Positions 35,814-44,186 of a stretch of 64,000 nt of DNA are shown here, one piece after another. The notes below the pieces were generated by a model, which saw nothing but the letters and a program-made list of their open reading frames with translations, ran no database searches and was not told the DNA's origin. Source of the DNA: a virus; the IMG/VR virus record IMGVR_UViG_3300035701_000008, positions 1-64,000 of that record. The stretch is one strand, 5' to 3'. The translations under genes were made by a program, and so were the position numbers. How positions within the stretch are numbered: the stretch's first letter is position 1; every line of letters begins with the position of its first letter.

Positions 35814-36742
35814 TACAAGTATTAGATAAAGATGGGAATACTTCCACCGATGATGGTGGAGTTCTTATATATGATAAGTTTGGACATATAAAAAGAGTTA
35901 CTAGTGGAGGAAGTCCTACAGGACCTGCTGGTGGTGATCTTTCCGGAACCTATCCTAATCCAAATGTTGTATGGGCTAATGGACAACCAACATATGATCT
36001 TGTTTATTATCCTATACCTACAGGAACTATCAGTGATTATATAAGAGGAGATGGTTCCATAGCTGCATTTCCCACTATACCTTCAGGAACAGTTACATCA
36101 GTTGCTGCTCTTACATTAGGAACTACAGGAACAGATTTATCATCATCTGTAGCAACAGGAACAACAACTCCTGTAATAACATTAAATGTTCCAACAGCAT
36201 CAGCCACAAATAGAGGAGCATTAAGTGCTGCAGATTGGACTACGTTTAATAACAAACAAAATGCTTTAGGATATACACCTGTTAGGTTTATTATTAAAGA
36301 CCAAACTCAATATTCTACAGTAACAGGAACAGGAGAAACTTTACAAGGAACTTATTTTATAGCAGCAAATACTTTTTCTTCTAATGATGCAATAAAAATT
36401 ATTCCATTTTTAGCTGAAAAAACAGGAATATTAGGAACATGCACAATGAGAGTAAGAGTGGGATCTTCATCAGCATTTCTTAGTTCAAGTGTAATAGCAA
36501 CATATACTACAGGTATAACTGAACTATGGTGTATTATGCAACGATTAGGATTTACTTTAAGAGGTGGAAATATTAGAGGTATGCTATTTTCTTTATCAAG
36601 ACAATCAGATGTAATAGCCACTGCTGGTGCTATAAGTGTAGGTACTTTTAATCCTGCTGTTAATAATTGGTTTTTCACGTCATTACAGTTATCTGTTGGA
36701 ACAGACTCAATATTTCAATCTAATTTTGTAATGACAAACTAA
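35810..36742 (+). CDS. Tail-fibre-like protein (310 aa)
   Basis: Residues about 38-55 read GPAGGDLSGTYPNPNVVWAN, and later TASATNRGALSAADWTTFNN and KQNALGYTPV. These segments are standard in phage fibre and collar proteins. The C-terminal 150 residues form a predicted beta domain, probably a receptor-binding tip. No intramolecular chaperone was seen. It overlaps the previous gene by 4 bases and the next small gene by 1 base. Confidence 0.8.
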   Translation: MIQVLDKDGNTSTDDGGVLIYDKFGHIKRVTSGGSPTGPAGGDLSGTYPNPNVVWANGQPTYDLVYYPIPTGTISDYIRGDGSIAAFPTIPSGTVTSVAALTLGTTGTDLSSSVATGTTTPVITLNVPTASATNRGALSAADWTTFNNKQNALGYTPVRFIIKDQTQYSTVTGTGETLQGTYFIAANTFSSNDAIKIIPFLAEKTGILGTCTMRVRVGSSSAFLSSSVIATYTTGITELWCIMQRLGFTLRGGNIRGMLFSLSRQSDVIATAGAISVGTFNPAVNNWFFTSLQLSVGTDSIFQSNFVMTN

Positions 36743-36909
36743 TGAAAACAGTAATAGACAAAGAGACAGGAAAAGTTTTATATTGTTTTTTTAACAATAT
36801 GGAAATTGCTGAAAATGAAATAATTATTGAAGCTATACCATTTGGTAATTATTATAATTTTCAAACAAAAGAATTTTATACAGTAATTGAAGAAGTTATT
36901 GAAGAATAA
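36742..36909 (+). CDS. Small acidic protein after fibre gene (55 aa)
   Basis: MKTVIDKETGKVLYCFFNN, then an acidic, aromatic sequence ending FYTVIEEVIEE. The ATG overlaps the fibre stop by one base. This small protein type often follows fibre genes and may act as an assembly chaperone or a C-terminal clamp. Function not recognised. Confidence 0.55.
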   Translation: MKTVIDKETGKVLYCFFNNMEIAENEIIIEAIPFGNYYNFQTKEFYTVIEEVIEE

Positions 36910-36964
36910 CTTTTTTACTTATAAAACTTAATATACTAAATAACCAAGTAACAAATAATTATTA

Positions 36965-36972
36965 TATTTTTG
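36965..36972 (+). promoter_or_regulatory. Possible -7 box upstream of second repeat adhesin
   Basis: TATTTTTG in the 84-base AT-rich gap before the ATG at 36994 fits TAnnTTTG. No TTG was found at the right distance upstream. Such boxes arise by chance in AT-rich DNA. Confidence 0.25.
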
Positions 36973-36993
36973 TTATTTTAAACATTAAATACA

Positions 36994-38001
36994 ATGGCTA
37001 TACCAAGTAAACAAATAGGATGGGGAACAGAATCAAACCTATTATGGCAAATTGCCAAACAATTACAATATTTAACACAAGTGGCAGGAAATGCTCCTAA
37101 AGGTCCATTCAAATATAATGCTAACGGAACAGGTATAGAACCTTGTTTATTTAGTAATACTTCTAGTGGTACTTATTCAACAATAGGTGGTGGATGTAGA
37201 AATACTGCTTCAGGGCAATGTTCTACAGTGGGAGGTGGTCAAAGTAATATAGCTTGTGGTGATTTGGCTACAATTGGTGGTGGTTATATTAACACTGCTT
37301 ATGGTAATTGTTCAACGATAGGTGGAGGTTTTAGCAATCTTACTGAAGGATGTTCATCTACCGTTGGTGGTGGTAATAATAATACTGCTTCTGGTTTTTA
37401 TACAACAGTTGGTGGAGGTTATAATAATTCAGTAATAATTGGTCGTTCAACAATTAGCGGAGGTTATAACAATACTGCCTCTAGTGATACAACAACAATA
37501 GGTGGTGGATTAGCTAATTCTACATCAGGTTCATACTCAACTGTTGGAGGTGGTAGATATAATATTTCAGGTGGTAGTGGTGCTACAATTAGTGGAGGTA
37601 GTGGGAATACTGCTTCAGGCAACTATTCAGTAATTAGTGGTGGTTGCTCAAACATTGCTTCCTATGGTCATTCAACAATAGGCGGAGGATATGGTAACGA
37701 AGCTAATGGTTATTGCTCGACTATTGGTGGAGGTAAAACAAATAATGCTTCAGGTGCACATTCAGTAATTAGTGGTGGTAGTGATAATGTTGCTGATGGA
37801 AATAGCTCTGCTATTTTAGGGGGTCGCAGTAATGACACTTATGGTTTTTCTTATGCAATGATTGTAGGTAATAGTATACAAGCAAATAGAGCTGATACAA
37901 CATTTGTAAATAACCTTTCAATTATGAATATCCCAACAACTCCTGTAGGTTTGCCAAGCGGTGCTGTATGGAATAGTGGAGGAATATTAACTATAGTTTA
38001 A
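36994..38001 (+). CDS. YadA-head-like repeat fibre/adhesin, second copy (335 aa)
   Basis: The N-terminal 30 residues (MAIPSKQIGWGTESNLLWQI) form a module also found in the next small gene. Residues about 60-285 are beta-roll units (STIGGGxxNTAS), about 14 copies. The C-terminal 45 residues (TTFVNNLSIMNIPTTPVGLP) match the end of the adhesin at 28415-30118. So the two adhesins share repeat and tip but differ at the N-terminus, which probably decides where each attaches on the virion. Likely a trimeric surface fibre. Confidence 0.8.
   Translation: MAIPSKQIGWGTESNLLWQIAKQLQYLTQVAGNAPKGPFKYNANGTGIEPCLFSNTSSGTYSTIGGGCRNTASGQCSTVGGGQSNIACGDLATIGGGYINTAYGNCSTIGGGFSNLTEGCSSTVGGGNNNTASGFYTTVGGGYNNSVIIGRSTISGGYNNTASSDTTTIGGGLANSTSGSYSTVGGGRYNISGGSGATISGGSGNTASGNYSVISGGCSNIASYGHSTIGGGYGNEANGYCSTIGGGKTNNASGAHSVISGGSDNVADGNSSAILGGRSNDTYGFSYAMIVGNSIQANRADTTFVNNLSIMNIPTTPVGLPSGAVWNSGGILTIV
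37165..37840 (+). repeat. Degenerate tandem repeats encoding beta-roll units
   Basis: About 14 diverged units of roughly 48 bases, similar in sequence to the array at 28810-29970, giving two homologous blocks about 8 kb apart in the same orientation. Recombination between them would delete the sulfation and lysis genes, so drift between copies may be under selection. Confidence 0.65.
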
Positions 38002-38016
38002 TAAAAATATAAAGAA

Positions 38017-38154
38017 ATGGCAATACCATCAAAACAAATAGGTTGGAGTACACAAAGTAATCTCTTATGGTACATATCAAAAGAATTGGAAAGATTAACA
38101 TGTGTAATGGCTGGTGGCTGTACAACTACTACCACTACTACAACAGTAGCTTAA
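38017..38154 (+). CDS. Small Thr-tailed protein paralogous to adhesin N-terminus (45 aa)
   Basis: MAIPSKQIGWSTQSNLLWYI matches the first 20 residues of the adhesin just upstream at 17 positions. After about 35 residues it ends in a run of eight Thr and VA. It looks like the attachment module without its fibre: either a truncated duplicate or a deliberate cap. Next to it lies a homing-type HNH gene that may have entered here. Confidence 0.65.
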   Translation: MAIPSKQIGWSTQSNLLWYISKELERLTCVMAGGCTTTTTTTTVA

Positions 38155-38184
38155 AATAAAAACAAAAATAAAACCAACTACATT

Positions 38185-38790
38185 ATGAAAGATTTAAAAT
38201 TTATCCAGGAAAAATGGTTACCTTGTCCAGGATTTGAAACTTCTTATGAAGTTAGTAATTATGGAAAAGTTAGAAGTATTGATAGATATTGTTCTGGAAG
38301 AAGAGGTCTTATAAAAGGACAAATTATTCATTCTGATTTAAATCAAAAAGGATATCCACAATTAAGACTTTATAATAGTAATAAAAAGTATGTTAGAAAT
38401 CAACATAGATTAGTTGCTTTAGCTTTTATACCTAATCCTAATAACTTACCACAAGTAAATCATATAGATGGTAATAAACTAAACAATCATATATCAAATC
38501 TAGAATGGATTTCAAATTCTGATAACATGAGACATGCATATAAGTTAGGATTAAAATGTAGTAAAGGAGAAAATAATAGTAATTGTAAAATAACAGATAA
38601 TCAAGTAACCCAAATTAAACTTATATACAATAATGGAAAATCTTCTAAAGATATTTCTGAAGAACTAGGTATAAAATTACATATAGTTAGACAAATTATA
38701 AGTGGGAAATCTTGGAAGTCTAATAGAACACCTCTTATGAAAAGAGACGATAGATCAAAAACCAAAAAACCAATATTATGCGTGAATTAA
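38185..38790 (+). CDS. NUMOD4-HNH homing-type endonuclease (201 aa)
   Basis: The N-terminal NUMOD4 domain (WLPCPGFETSYEVSNYGKVR) is followed by an HNH core containing HRLVALAFIPNP and VNHIDGNKLNNHISNLEW. The C-terminus has a helix-turn-helix-like segment (SKDISEELGIKLHIVRQIIS). This is the usual free-standing homing endonuclease layout. Its last 13 bases overlap the glycosyltransferase start, suggesting insertion between fibre and glycosyltransferase genes. It would cut an allele lacking the insert. Confidence 0.85.
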   Translation: MKDLKFIQEKWLPCPGFETSYEVSNYGKVRSIDRYCSGRRGLIKGQIIHSDLNQKGYPQLRLYNSNKKYVRNQHRLVALAFIPNPNNLPQVNHIDGNKLNNHISNLEWISNSDNMRHAYKLGLKCSKGENNSNCKITDNQVTQIKLIYNNGKSSKDISEELGIKLHIVRQIISGKSWKSNRTPLMKRDDRSKTKKPILCVN

Positions 38791-39794
38791 AGTTTATACA
38801 AAGTTGCCCAAGCGATATTTATTACACATGGCAAGTAAACCTTTGGATGGAAAGCCTAAAAGAAATAGGACATAGCGATAAAGCTATTAATGTTATCTTT
38901 ATAGCTAAAGGGAGAGAGAATACAGATAAGTGGAAACAAATAGAAAATTTGTATCCAGAAGCAGAGTTTCATTACTATGCAGATGAAGATGATTTAAGTC
39001 GATTGTTAGGAATCTATATTCCTGTTCTACGTCCTTATGTTCTTTGGAAACATTTTAAGAAACATCCAGAGCTAAGTGAAAAAGCTATCTTCTATTGTGA
39101 TAGTGATATTCTATTTATGAAGGATTTTAATGTAGATAAGTTCTTAGAGGATGACATTAGTTACCTATCTGATACAAATAGCTACATCAATGCTAAATAT
39201 TTTGATAGTAAGATTAATCAAGTGCTTCCTGAGAAGCTAGAAGAATATAAGAATAGAGACATTCTTGCAGAAATTGCAAGTGTTGTAGGAATAAGCAGAG
39301 AAATCTGTGAAGCTAATAATGATCATTCAGGAGGAGCACAATATCTATTAAAGAATGTAGATGCAAACTTCTGGAGTAAGGTGATGAATGATTGTATTCT
39401 TATAAGAAGTTATTTACAAACAGTGAATAGAGAATTCTTTAAAGATGAAAATACAGGCTATCAAAGCTGGTGTGCAGATATGTGGGCTGTTCTTTGGAAC
39501 ATCTGGATGAGAGATCAAGAAACAAGAGTGGTCAAAGAATTAGCATTTGCTTGGGCTACAGATCCACTTATCAAATTAGAATCTCATACAATCTTTCATA
39601 ATGCAGGAATAGTTTCTGAAACAGGAAATGGCTATCCAGCTTTCTATAAAGGAAAATATCATATGGGAAGTGATCCAACAAAAGATCCTAACTTAGATGT
39701 TATTCTTAATGATGAGAAAACACAAAAGTATTGTACGTGGTTTTATGCCACTAAATTGAATGAAATTAAAAACAAATATAACCTAGACTATTAA
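38778..39794 (+). CDS. GT-A-like glycosyltransferase (338 aa)
   Basis: Starts MRELKFIQSCPSDIYYTWQV. The central IFYCDSDILFM carries a DxD motif for metal-nucleotide-sugar binding (about residues 108-117), and acceptor-side residues follow (NNDHSGGAQYLLKN). The Trp-rich C-terminal part (YQSWCADMWAVLWNIW) resembles glycosyltransferases acting on peptide-linked sugars. Cytoplasmic. Set among fibre genes, it may glycosylate virion proteins such as the Thr-tract or adhesin proteins nearby. Substrate unknown. Confidence 0.65.
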   Translation: MRELKFIQSCPSDIYYTWQVNLWMESLKEIGHSDKAINVIFIAKGRENTDKWKQIENLYPEAEFHYYADEDDLSRLLGIYIPVLRPYVLWKHFKKHPELSEKAIFYCDSDILFMKDFNVDKFLEDDISYLSDTNSYINAKYFDSKINQVLPEKLEEYKNRDILAEIASVVGISREICEANNDHSGGAQYLLKNVDANFWSKVMNDCILIRSYLQTVNREFFKDENTGYQSWCADMWAVLWNIWMRDQETRVVKELAFAWATDPLIKLESHTIFHNAGIVSETGNGYPAFYKGKYHMGSDPTKDPNLDVILNDEKTQKYCTWFYATKLNEIKNKYNLDY

Positions 39795-39812
39795 CCCTAA
39801 ATTAAAAAATAA

Positions 39813-40025
39813 ATGGGAAGCATTAATTCAAGACCTTTAAAGGCTTTTGTTCGCTACGATGGTAGCCACAGAATAGTTGCAGGAAGCTTAATCCTTAGAA
39901 AAAATAAGCCAAAAGTAGGTAAGTGGAAAGAAATAAATGCATATGAGTGCTGTTTCCTTAGTACCACTACCACTACAACTACAGTAGCACCAACAACTAG
40001 TACAACAACAACAGGACCATTATAA
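39813..40025 (+). CDS. Small protein with LKAFVR module and Thr tail (70 aa)
   Basis: Residues 9-48 share the pattern LKAFVRYDGS, SLI, KPKVGKWKEI and ECC with the next gene. The rest is Thr-rich (STTTTTTTVAP, then TSTTTTGPL). It appears to be the module plus linker without the C-terminal domain of its neighbour. Probably a small virion protein. Confidence 0.65.
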   Translation: MGSINSRPLKAFVRYDGSHRIVAGSLILRKNKPKVGKWKEINAYECCFLSTTTTTTTVAPTTSTTTTGPL

Positions 40026-40027
40026 TC

Positions 40028-40795
40028 ATGAGAAGCAATAATAATAATAAGCTTAAAGCTTTTGTACGTTTTGATGGTTCAGGACGTGTAGTGTCAAGTA
40101 GTTTAATTGTACAAGCATTTAAACCGAAGGTTGGTAATTGGAAAGAAATAGATGCTAAGGAGTGTTGTAATTATACATCCACCACCACATCTACTACCAC
40201 CATACAATCCACTAATTGGACTTTTGTTCCTGATCAACAATTAGTTTGGCCTATTGATCAAAATGGATATACATTATATGAAGGTGAATGGACAGCATTT
40301 GATGATGGACAAACAGTAGATTCATTTCCTTTTGTAGATGATTTTTACGCAACAGGTGTAGCTAGTACTACATTCATTATTGATACTAATGGAAGGGCTA
40401 TGGTTAATGTTAGTAATTGGGATTTATTTGGTAATGGGGGAGATTTATATATAGAACCTGGTACACCTCTTAATGATGGTGATACACAAAACTTTTGGTA
40501 TTTATCAAGTGGACCATCAACTAAATGGAAAAATAGTATATTAGTATATTGTGGACATTGCTGTGGAATTGGATTTGCAGAAAAACCATATTCTTATATA
40601 ATTAATGTATATAGAGATGATACATATCAATATTTAGAAACAAGAATTAAAACAGATAGTTCAATTTCTGGAGTACCTAATGGTGTGGTTGGTATTACTG
40701 GTGCAACAGGTGTTGCAACTGTACAATCACAAGTATGGAGAAGTGGATTATTAGGAGTAGATTGGGCATTATTAGGAAATGGTATAATAATATAA
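40028..40795 (+). CDS. LKAFVR-module protein with C-terminal beta domain (255 aa)
   Basis: The N-terminal 50 residues are paralogous to the preceding gene (LKAFVRFDGS, KPKVGNWKEIDAKECC). A Thr/Ser linker (STTTSTTTIQST) follows, then a 190-residue predicted beta domain rich in Trp, Gly and Asp (DQQLVWPIDQNGYTLYEG). The layout is anchor, linker, binding head, as in decoration or receptor-binding proteins. The head was not recognised. Confidence 0.65.
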   Translation: MRSNNNNKLKAFVRFDGSGRVVSSSLIVQAFKPKVGNWKEIDAKECCNYTSTTTSTTTIQSTNWTFVPDQQLVWPIDQNGYTLYEGEWTAFDDGQTVDSFPFVDDFYATGVASTTFIIDTNGRAMVNVSNWDLFGNGGDLYIEPGTPLNDGDTQNFWYLSSGPSTKWKNSILVYCGHCCGIGFAEKPYSYIINVYRDDTYQYLETRIKTDSSISGVPNGVVGITGATGVATVQSQVWRSGLLGVDWALLGNGIII

Positions 40796-40810
40796 TATAA
40801 AATAAAAATC

Positions 40811-41230
40811 ATGGCATTAAAATCCCTATTTCCAGAAGAGATGATGGAAGGTAAAGGAGGAGCAACTGGTCTAACATTAGAGACTATTGCAGGGAAGTTA
40901 ACTTATTTTCACTTACAGGCACATCTCCTCCATTGGCAAACAACATCATATGCTCAACACCAAGCTCTTGGTGGATTATATGATTATGTGCATGATTTCA
41001 AAGATGGATTGATAGAGAAGATTATGGGATATACAGGTAAAAGACCTAACCCATATAAAATAGAACCTCTTACAAACTGTACAGCTGGTGAGTGTGTTAA
41101 TAATCTTCTATCTTTTGCTTCAGATTTGAAAGCGTATGGTGAGAAGAATGGTTATCATGATGTATGTAATCTAGCAGATTCATTATCTGGAGAAGCAGCT
41201 AAAGTGCGTTACTTACTAACATTGTCATAA
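40811..41230 (+). CDS. Ferritin/Dps-like DUF5856-type protein (139 aa)
   Basis: A helical protein with HLQAHLLHWQTTSYAQHQAL (about residues 36-55), which resembles the Dps/ferritin first-helix ligand pattern HWxxxSYAxHxALG, then GLYDYVHDFKDGLIEKIMG. I recall this as the DUF5856 family found in many large phages. Dps proteins bind DNA or iron; whether this one forms a cage is unknown. It overlaps the next gene by one base. Confidence 0.6.
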   Translation: MALKSLFPEEMMEGKGGATGLTLETIAGKLTYFHLQAHLLHWQTTSYAQHQALGGLYDYVHDFKDGLIEKIMGYTGKRPNPYKIEPLTNCTAGECVNNLLSFASDLKAYGEKNGYHDVCNLADSLSGEAAKVRYLLTLS

Positions 41231-41514
41231 TGGATATAAACAGAAAACATTTTCCTAAGGTGATGCAAGATAATGATGAGACATTTCTTGCACACTTAGA
41301 AGGTGTTATTTCTTCTGTTGATGAACTATGTAGCTTAGAGATAACAAAGAGCTTAGAATCATATAGATTCAGAATAGCATGTAGTCTTCCTAAGTATAAC
41401 AATATGGTGATTGAAGAAATATTGAAATTCTGTAATATGTTTAAAATAAGAATAAACATGAGTAAATCAATAAAGACAAGTTCAGTAATCAGTTTTGAAA
41501 TAACAATTAACTAA
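41230..41514 (+). CDS. Hypothetical protein (94 aa)
   Basis: Overlaps the Dps-like gene by one base (TAATG) and lies directly before an endonuclease VII-type gene. Helical N-terminal half (MDINRKHFPKVMQDNDETF), and a C-terminal half with alternating strands. No recognised domain. Confidence 0.55.
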   Translation: MDINRKHFPKVMQDNDETFLAHLEGVISSVDELCSLEITKSLESYRFRIACSLPKYNNMVIEEILKFCNMFKIRINMSKSIKTSSVISFEITIN

Positions 41515-41515
41515 A

Positions 41516-41977
41516 ATGGTAAGACAACACGGTTTTGATACTAGATCTCCTGAATATCATAGAATGAGATATATATGTAAAAAGAATAAAATTTCTTTTG
41601 CAGAATATTATAATAATATAGAAAAGTATAATGTATATACTAGAAGAAAAAAACATTTACATTTAGAACAATATAGTGCTGAATATTATAAAACAATTTG
41701 GTTAAAAAAGAAATATAAAATAACCTTAGAAGAATATAATGAAATGTTAAATAAACAAAAAGGAGTTTGTGCAATTTGTGAAAATCCTGAAACAACTATT
41801 AATAAAAAAACAGGTGAGACTATTAATTTGGCTGTAGATCATGATCATTTAACAGGAAAAAACAGAGGACTTTTATGCACTTCTTGTAATAGAGGTTTAG
41901 GCTGTTTTAGAGATAGTGTTAAGTACTTAGATAATGCTAAAAAATATATAAGTAATCATAACAATAATCAAGTGTAA
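41516..41977 (+). CDS. Endonuclease VII-type (His-Me finger) nuclease (153 aa)
   Basis: The C-terminal half carries the recombination endonuclease VII domain: a zinc site C85/C88 and C121/C124, with the catalytic DHDH at 108-111 (VDHDHLTGKNRGLLC). The N-terminal half is basic and helical and may bind DNA. Such proteins act as junction resolvases (T4 gp49) or as free-standing homing nucleases. The position among fibre genes favours a homing-type element. Confidence 0.8.
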   Translation: MVRQHGFDTRSPEYHRMRYICKKNKISFAEYYNNIEKYNVYTRRKKHLHLEQYSAEYYKTIWLKKKYKITLEEYNEMLNKQKGVCAICENPETTINKKTGETINLAVDHDHLTGKNRGLLCTSCNRGLGCFRDSVKYLDNAKKYISNHNNNQV

Positions 41978-42005
41978 TAACATTTGAAATAAATTTAGAA
42001 CAATA

Positions 42006-42992
42006 ATGGCAACATTTATAAAAGCTGGATTTTGGGAGCAATTATGTAAACCTTGTACAGGATACAAAGGATGGCTTAATTTAACAAAGTTTGTACAGGA
42101 TACAGCTTCTGAAATAGTAGGTCCTCAAGGTCCTCAAGGAGTGCAAGGCCCACAAGGAATACAAGGAGTACAAGGAGATCAAGGAATACAAGGTGAAACA
42201 GGAGAACAAGGAACAGCAGGTAATTCTGTTACAATTCTTGGTTCATATGCAAATTTAGCAGCATTTAATGCTGGTGCAGGTTCTTTACCTGGAGCTAATA
42301 TAGGTGATGCATGGATTCTTTTATCTGATGGTAGCCTTATGACATGGAATGGCACAGCATGGTTTGATGCTGGAGATATAAAAGGTCCACAAGGTGATCA
42401 GGGAATTCAAGGAATACAGGGACCTCAAGGAGAACAGGGTATTCAGGGGGTACAAGGTATACAAGGACCTGTTGCTCCTTCTACTAGTTTGTTTGCTCAA
42501 ACAGCAAACTCAACACCTGTAACAGGAACTATAGTAGAAAGTACATTAATAGGTACAGGAGTAGGAAGTTTATCTGTTCCTGCAAATGGATTTCAAGTGG
42601 GGGATAGTTTTAGAGCTGTATTTGGTGGTGTTATGAATGCTGCAAATAACCAGACTATTAGAATTAAATTAAAAGCTGGTTCTGTTATTCTTTTAGATAG
42701 TGGTATACAAGATCTTGGAAGTAGTATTGTAGATGATGTATGGAGTTTAAATGTTGATTTTACAATCAGACAAGTTGGAGCTGCTACTGTAGCATCTATC
42801 GTATCATTAGGATCTTTTCATTACACAAAAACTAACAATGCTTCTGTTCAAGGATTTGGTTTTAATGTTGTAAACAATACAACATTCAATACAACAATTA
42901 GCAATACATTAAATTTCACTGTACAATGGGGATCTACTAGTGGTAGTAATTCTATTTATAGTGATATATTTATATTAAACAAAACGTACTAA
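42006..42992 (+). CDS. Collagen-like fibre protein (328 aa)
   Basis: Two Gly-X-Y collagen-like stretches, residues about 39-72 (GPQGPQGVQGPQGIQG) and about 127-155, flank a small domain with a TWNGTAWFDAGD segment found in many phage fibres. The C-terminal 165 residues are a beta-rich tip. The N-terminal 38 residues have a CKPC pair and probably anchor it to the virion. Likely a trimeric tail fibre or head decoration. Confidence 0.8.
   Translation: MATFIKAGFWEQLCKPCTGYKGWLNLTKFVQDTASEIVGPQGPQGVQGPQGIQGVQGDQGIQGETGEQGTAGNSVTILGSYANLAAFNAGAGSLPGANIGDAWILLSDGSLMTWNGTAWFDAGDIKGPQGDQGIQGIQGPQGEQGIQGVQGIQGPVAPSTSLFAQTANSTPVTGTIVESTLIGTGVGSLSVPANGFQVGDSFRAVFGGVMNAANNQTIRIKLKAGSVILLDSGIQDLGSSIVDDVWSLNVDFTIRQVGAATVASIVSLGSFHYTKTNNASVQGFGFNVVNNTTFNTTISNTLNFTVQWGSTSGSNSIYSDIFILNKTY
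42120..42470 (+). repeat. Collagen-like Gly-X-Y coding repeats (two tracts)
   Basis: Tracts at 42120-42222 and 42384-42470 repeat 9-base units such as GGTCCTCAA and GGAATACAA. The separation of the two tracts by a folded domain is common in phage collagen-like fibres. Confidence 0.65.
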
Positions 42993-43057
42993 ATAAATTT
43001 GTTTATTACAAAAACATTATTTACTTTTACTGTTAATTTTTTAAAAACCAATTTATT

Positions 43058-43312
43058 ATGGCAACTTACAATCCTGCTAAAAAGTACACATGGACTCCTG
43101 AAGACACATTCACTATCTCAGGACAAGATTTCGGTCTAATTCTAAACACTGTTAGATCTTATTTATCATCAGAAGAAGCAGCACGCTTTCAATTGATGGT
43201 TAAAGCTAATGAAGTGGTTGAGAGATTAATGATAGAAGGTGTAGAAGCTGATATCATTAAGGAAGTCTCAGAAAATCCTACAGAAGCTCCTACAATGCAA
43301 GTTGTAGATTAA
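43058..43312 (+). CDS. Conserved small phage protein (84 aa)
   Basis: MATYNPAKKYTWTPEDTFTI, then a helical region and an acidic tail. The 65-base gap upstream is AT-rich with a TAAATTTG at 42994-43001 but no matching -33. Function not recognised; probably a small virion or assembly protein by position. Confidence 0.6.
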   Translation: MATYNPAKKYTWTPEDTFTISGQDFGLILNTVRSYLSSEEAARFQLMVKANEVVERLMIEGVEADIIKEVSENPTEAPTMQVVD

Positions 43313-43321
43313 CATTAACAT

Positions 43322-43346
43322 ACCTGTTGGGTGAAGAATAACAGGT
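43322..43346 (+). other. Stem-loop ahead of small gene
   Basis: ACCTGTT and AACAGGT form a 7-bp stem with an 11-base loop in the 58-base gap between two small genes. No T tract follows, so it is more likely an mRNA-processing or translational element than a terminator. Confidence 0.35.
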
Positions 43347-43370
43347 GTTCCAGAACAAAAGCACTTCTCT

Positions 43371-43574
43371 ATGAGAATATACGAACCAAAGAATAGAATA
43401 GATGTTACAACACCCAAGGGAGATGGGATAATATGGCTTGTTACAGAATATGGACCAGAGACAGACACCATCTATACAATTATAATAGACAATACAGGTG
43501 AGATGTGGCAATACACTCACAAAGATATAATCGTTAAACCCAATATAACATTTAAACGCTATGGCAACAATTAA
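43371..43574 (+). CDS. Hypothetical small beta protein (67 aa)
   Basis: Begins MRIYEPKNRIDVTTPKGDGI and is mostly strands (WLVTEYGPETDTIYTIIID). Overlaps the next gene by 14 bases. Not recognised. Confidence 0.55.
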   Translation: MRIYEPKNRIDVTTPKGDGIIWLVTEYGPETDTIYTIIIDNTGEMWQYTHKDIIVKPNITFKRYGNN

Positions 43575-43938
43575 AAAAGCACAATCTGGATCTAAATTAA
43601 AAAAAGACGAATTTAGATTAAAAGCTCTTAAGTTTGAAGAAACTAAAAAACAGAACGCTATAAACAATTCTAGAGAAGATGCTAAAAGAGCTGAAAAAAA
43701 TATAGAAAAAAGGCCTCGTTTAGAAGGTAAGAAAATGAAGAACGGTGGTTCTTTATCTGGACTTAAAGCCTCCAACAAAAGAGTTGGTCCTGTAGATCCT
43801 AAAGGAGCATTCACAAAGGTGCAAAAGAAAACATTAGCTGGTGCTAAAGGAAAAGCTTCTCTTACAAAAGATAAGCAACTTGGTGCTACAAAAATGGCTA
43901 AGACTGGTGCTAAAATGTCTAAAGGTAAAAAATGCTAA
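43561..43938 (+). CDS. Small basic protein with KKAQxG motif (125 aa)
   Basis: Begins MATIKKAQSGSKLKKDEFRL: the motif IKKAQSG at residues 4-10 is the one repeated in the 1167-residue cargo-type protein. A charged helical region follows, then a Lys-rich tail with GAKGKASLTKDKQLGATKM. High Lys content and no acidic tail. Probably packaged with DNA or bound to it. First of a cluster of basic proteins. Confidence 0.6.
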   Translation: MATIKKAQSGSKLKKDEFRLKALKFEETKKQNAINNSREDAKRAEKNIEKRPRLEGKKMKNGGSLSGLKASNKRVGPVDPKGAFTKVQKKTLAGAKGKASLTKDKQLGATKMAKTGAKMSKGKKC

Positions 43939-43941
43939 GTA

Positions 43942-44184
43942 ATGGCTACAGCTAAAAAGATTAGTTGCTGGAAAGGTTATGCTAAGAAAGGCACAAAGAA
44001 GAAAGGAAATAAGACAGTGAACAACTGTGTTAAAATCACGCCTAAAGCTAAAGATGGTAAGTGGATACAAAAAGCAATTAATCCTGCACATAAGGGATAT
44101 TGCACTCCTATGACCAAAGCTACATGCACTCCCAAACGTAAAGCTCTTGCTAAAACATTACGTAAAATATCTAAAAAGAAATAA
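43942..44184 (+). CDS. Small basic Cys protein, CWKGY type (80 aa)
   Basis: Contains ISCWKGYAKKGTKKKGNK and NNCVKITPKAKDGKWIQKAI, a pattern I associate with DUF5872-like small phage proteins, followed by basic residues and two further Cys. Four Cys could bind zinc. DNA binding is plausible from charge. Confidence 0.6.
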   Translation: MATAKKISCWKGYAKKGTKKKGNKTVNNCVKITPKAKDGKWIQKAINPAHKGYCTPMTKATCTPKRKALAKTLRKISKKK

Positions 44185-44186
44185 TT

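Noticed and set aside
28000-43000. Diversity-generating retroelement driving fibre variation
   Set aside because: No reverse transcriptase gene and no template/variable repeat pair were found among the fibre genes in this window.
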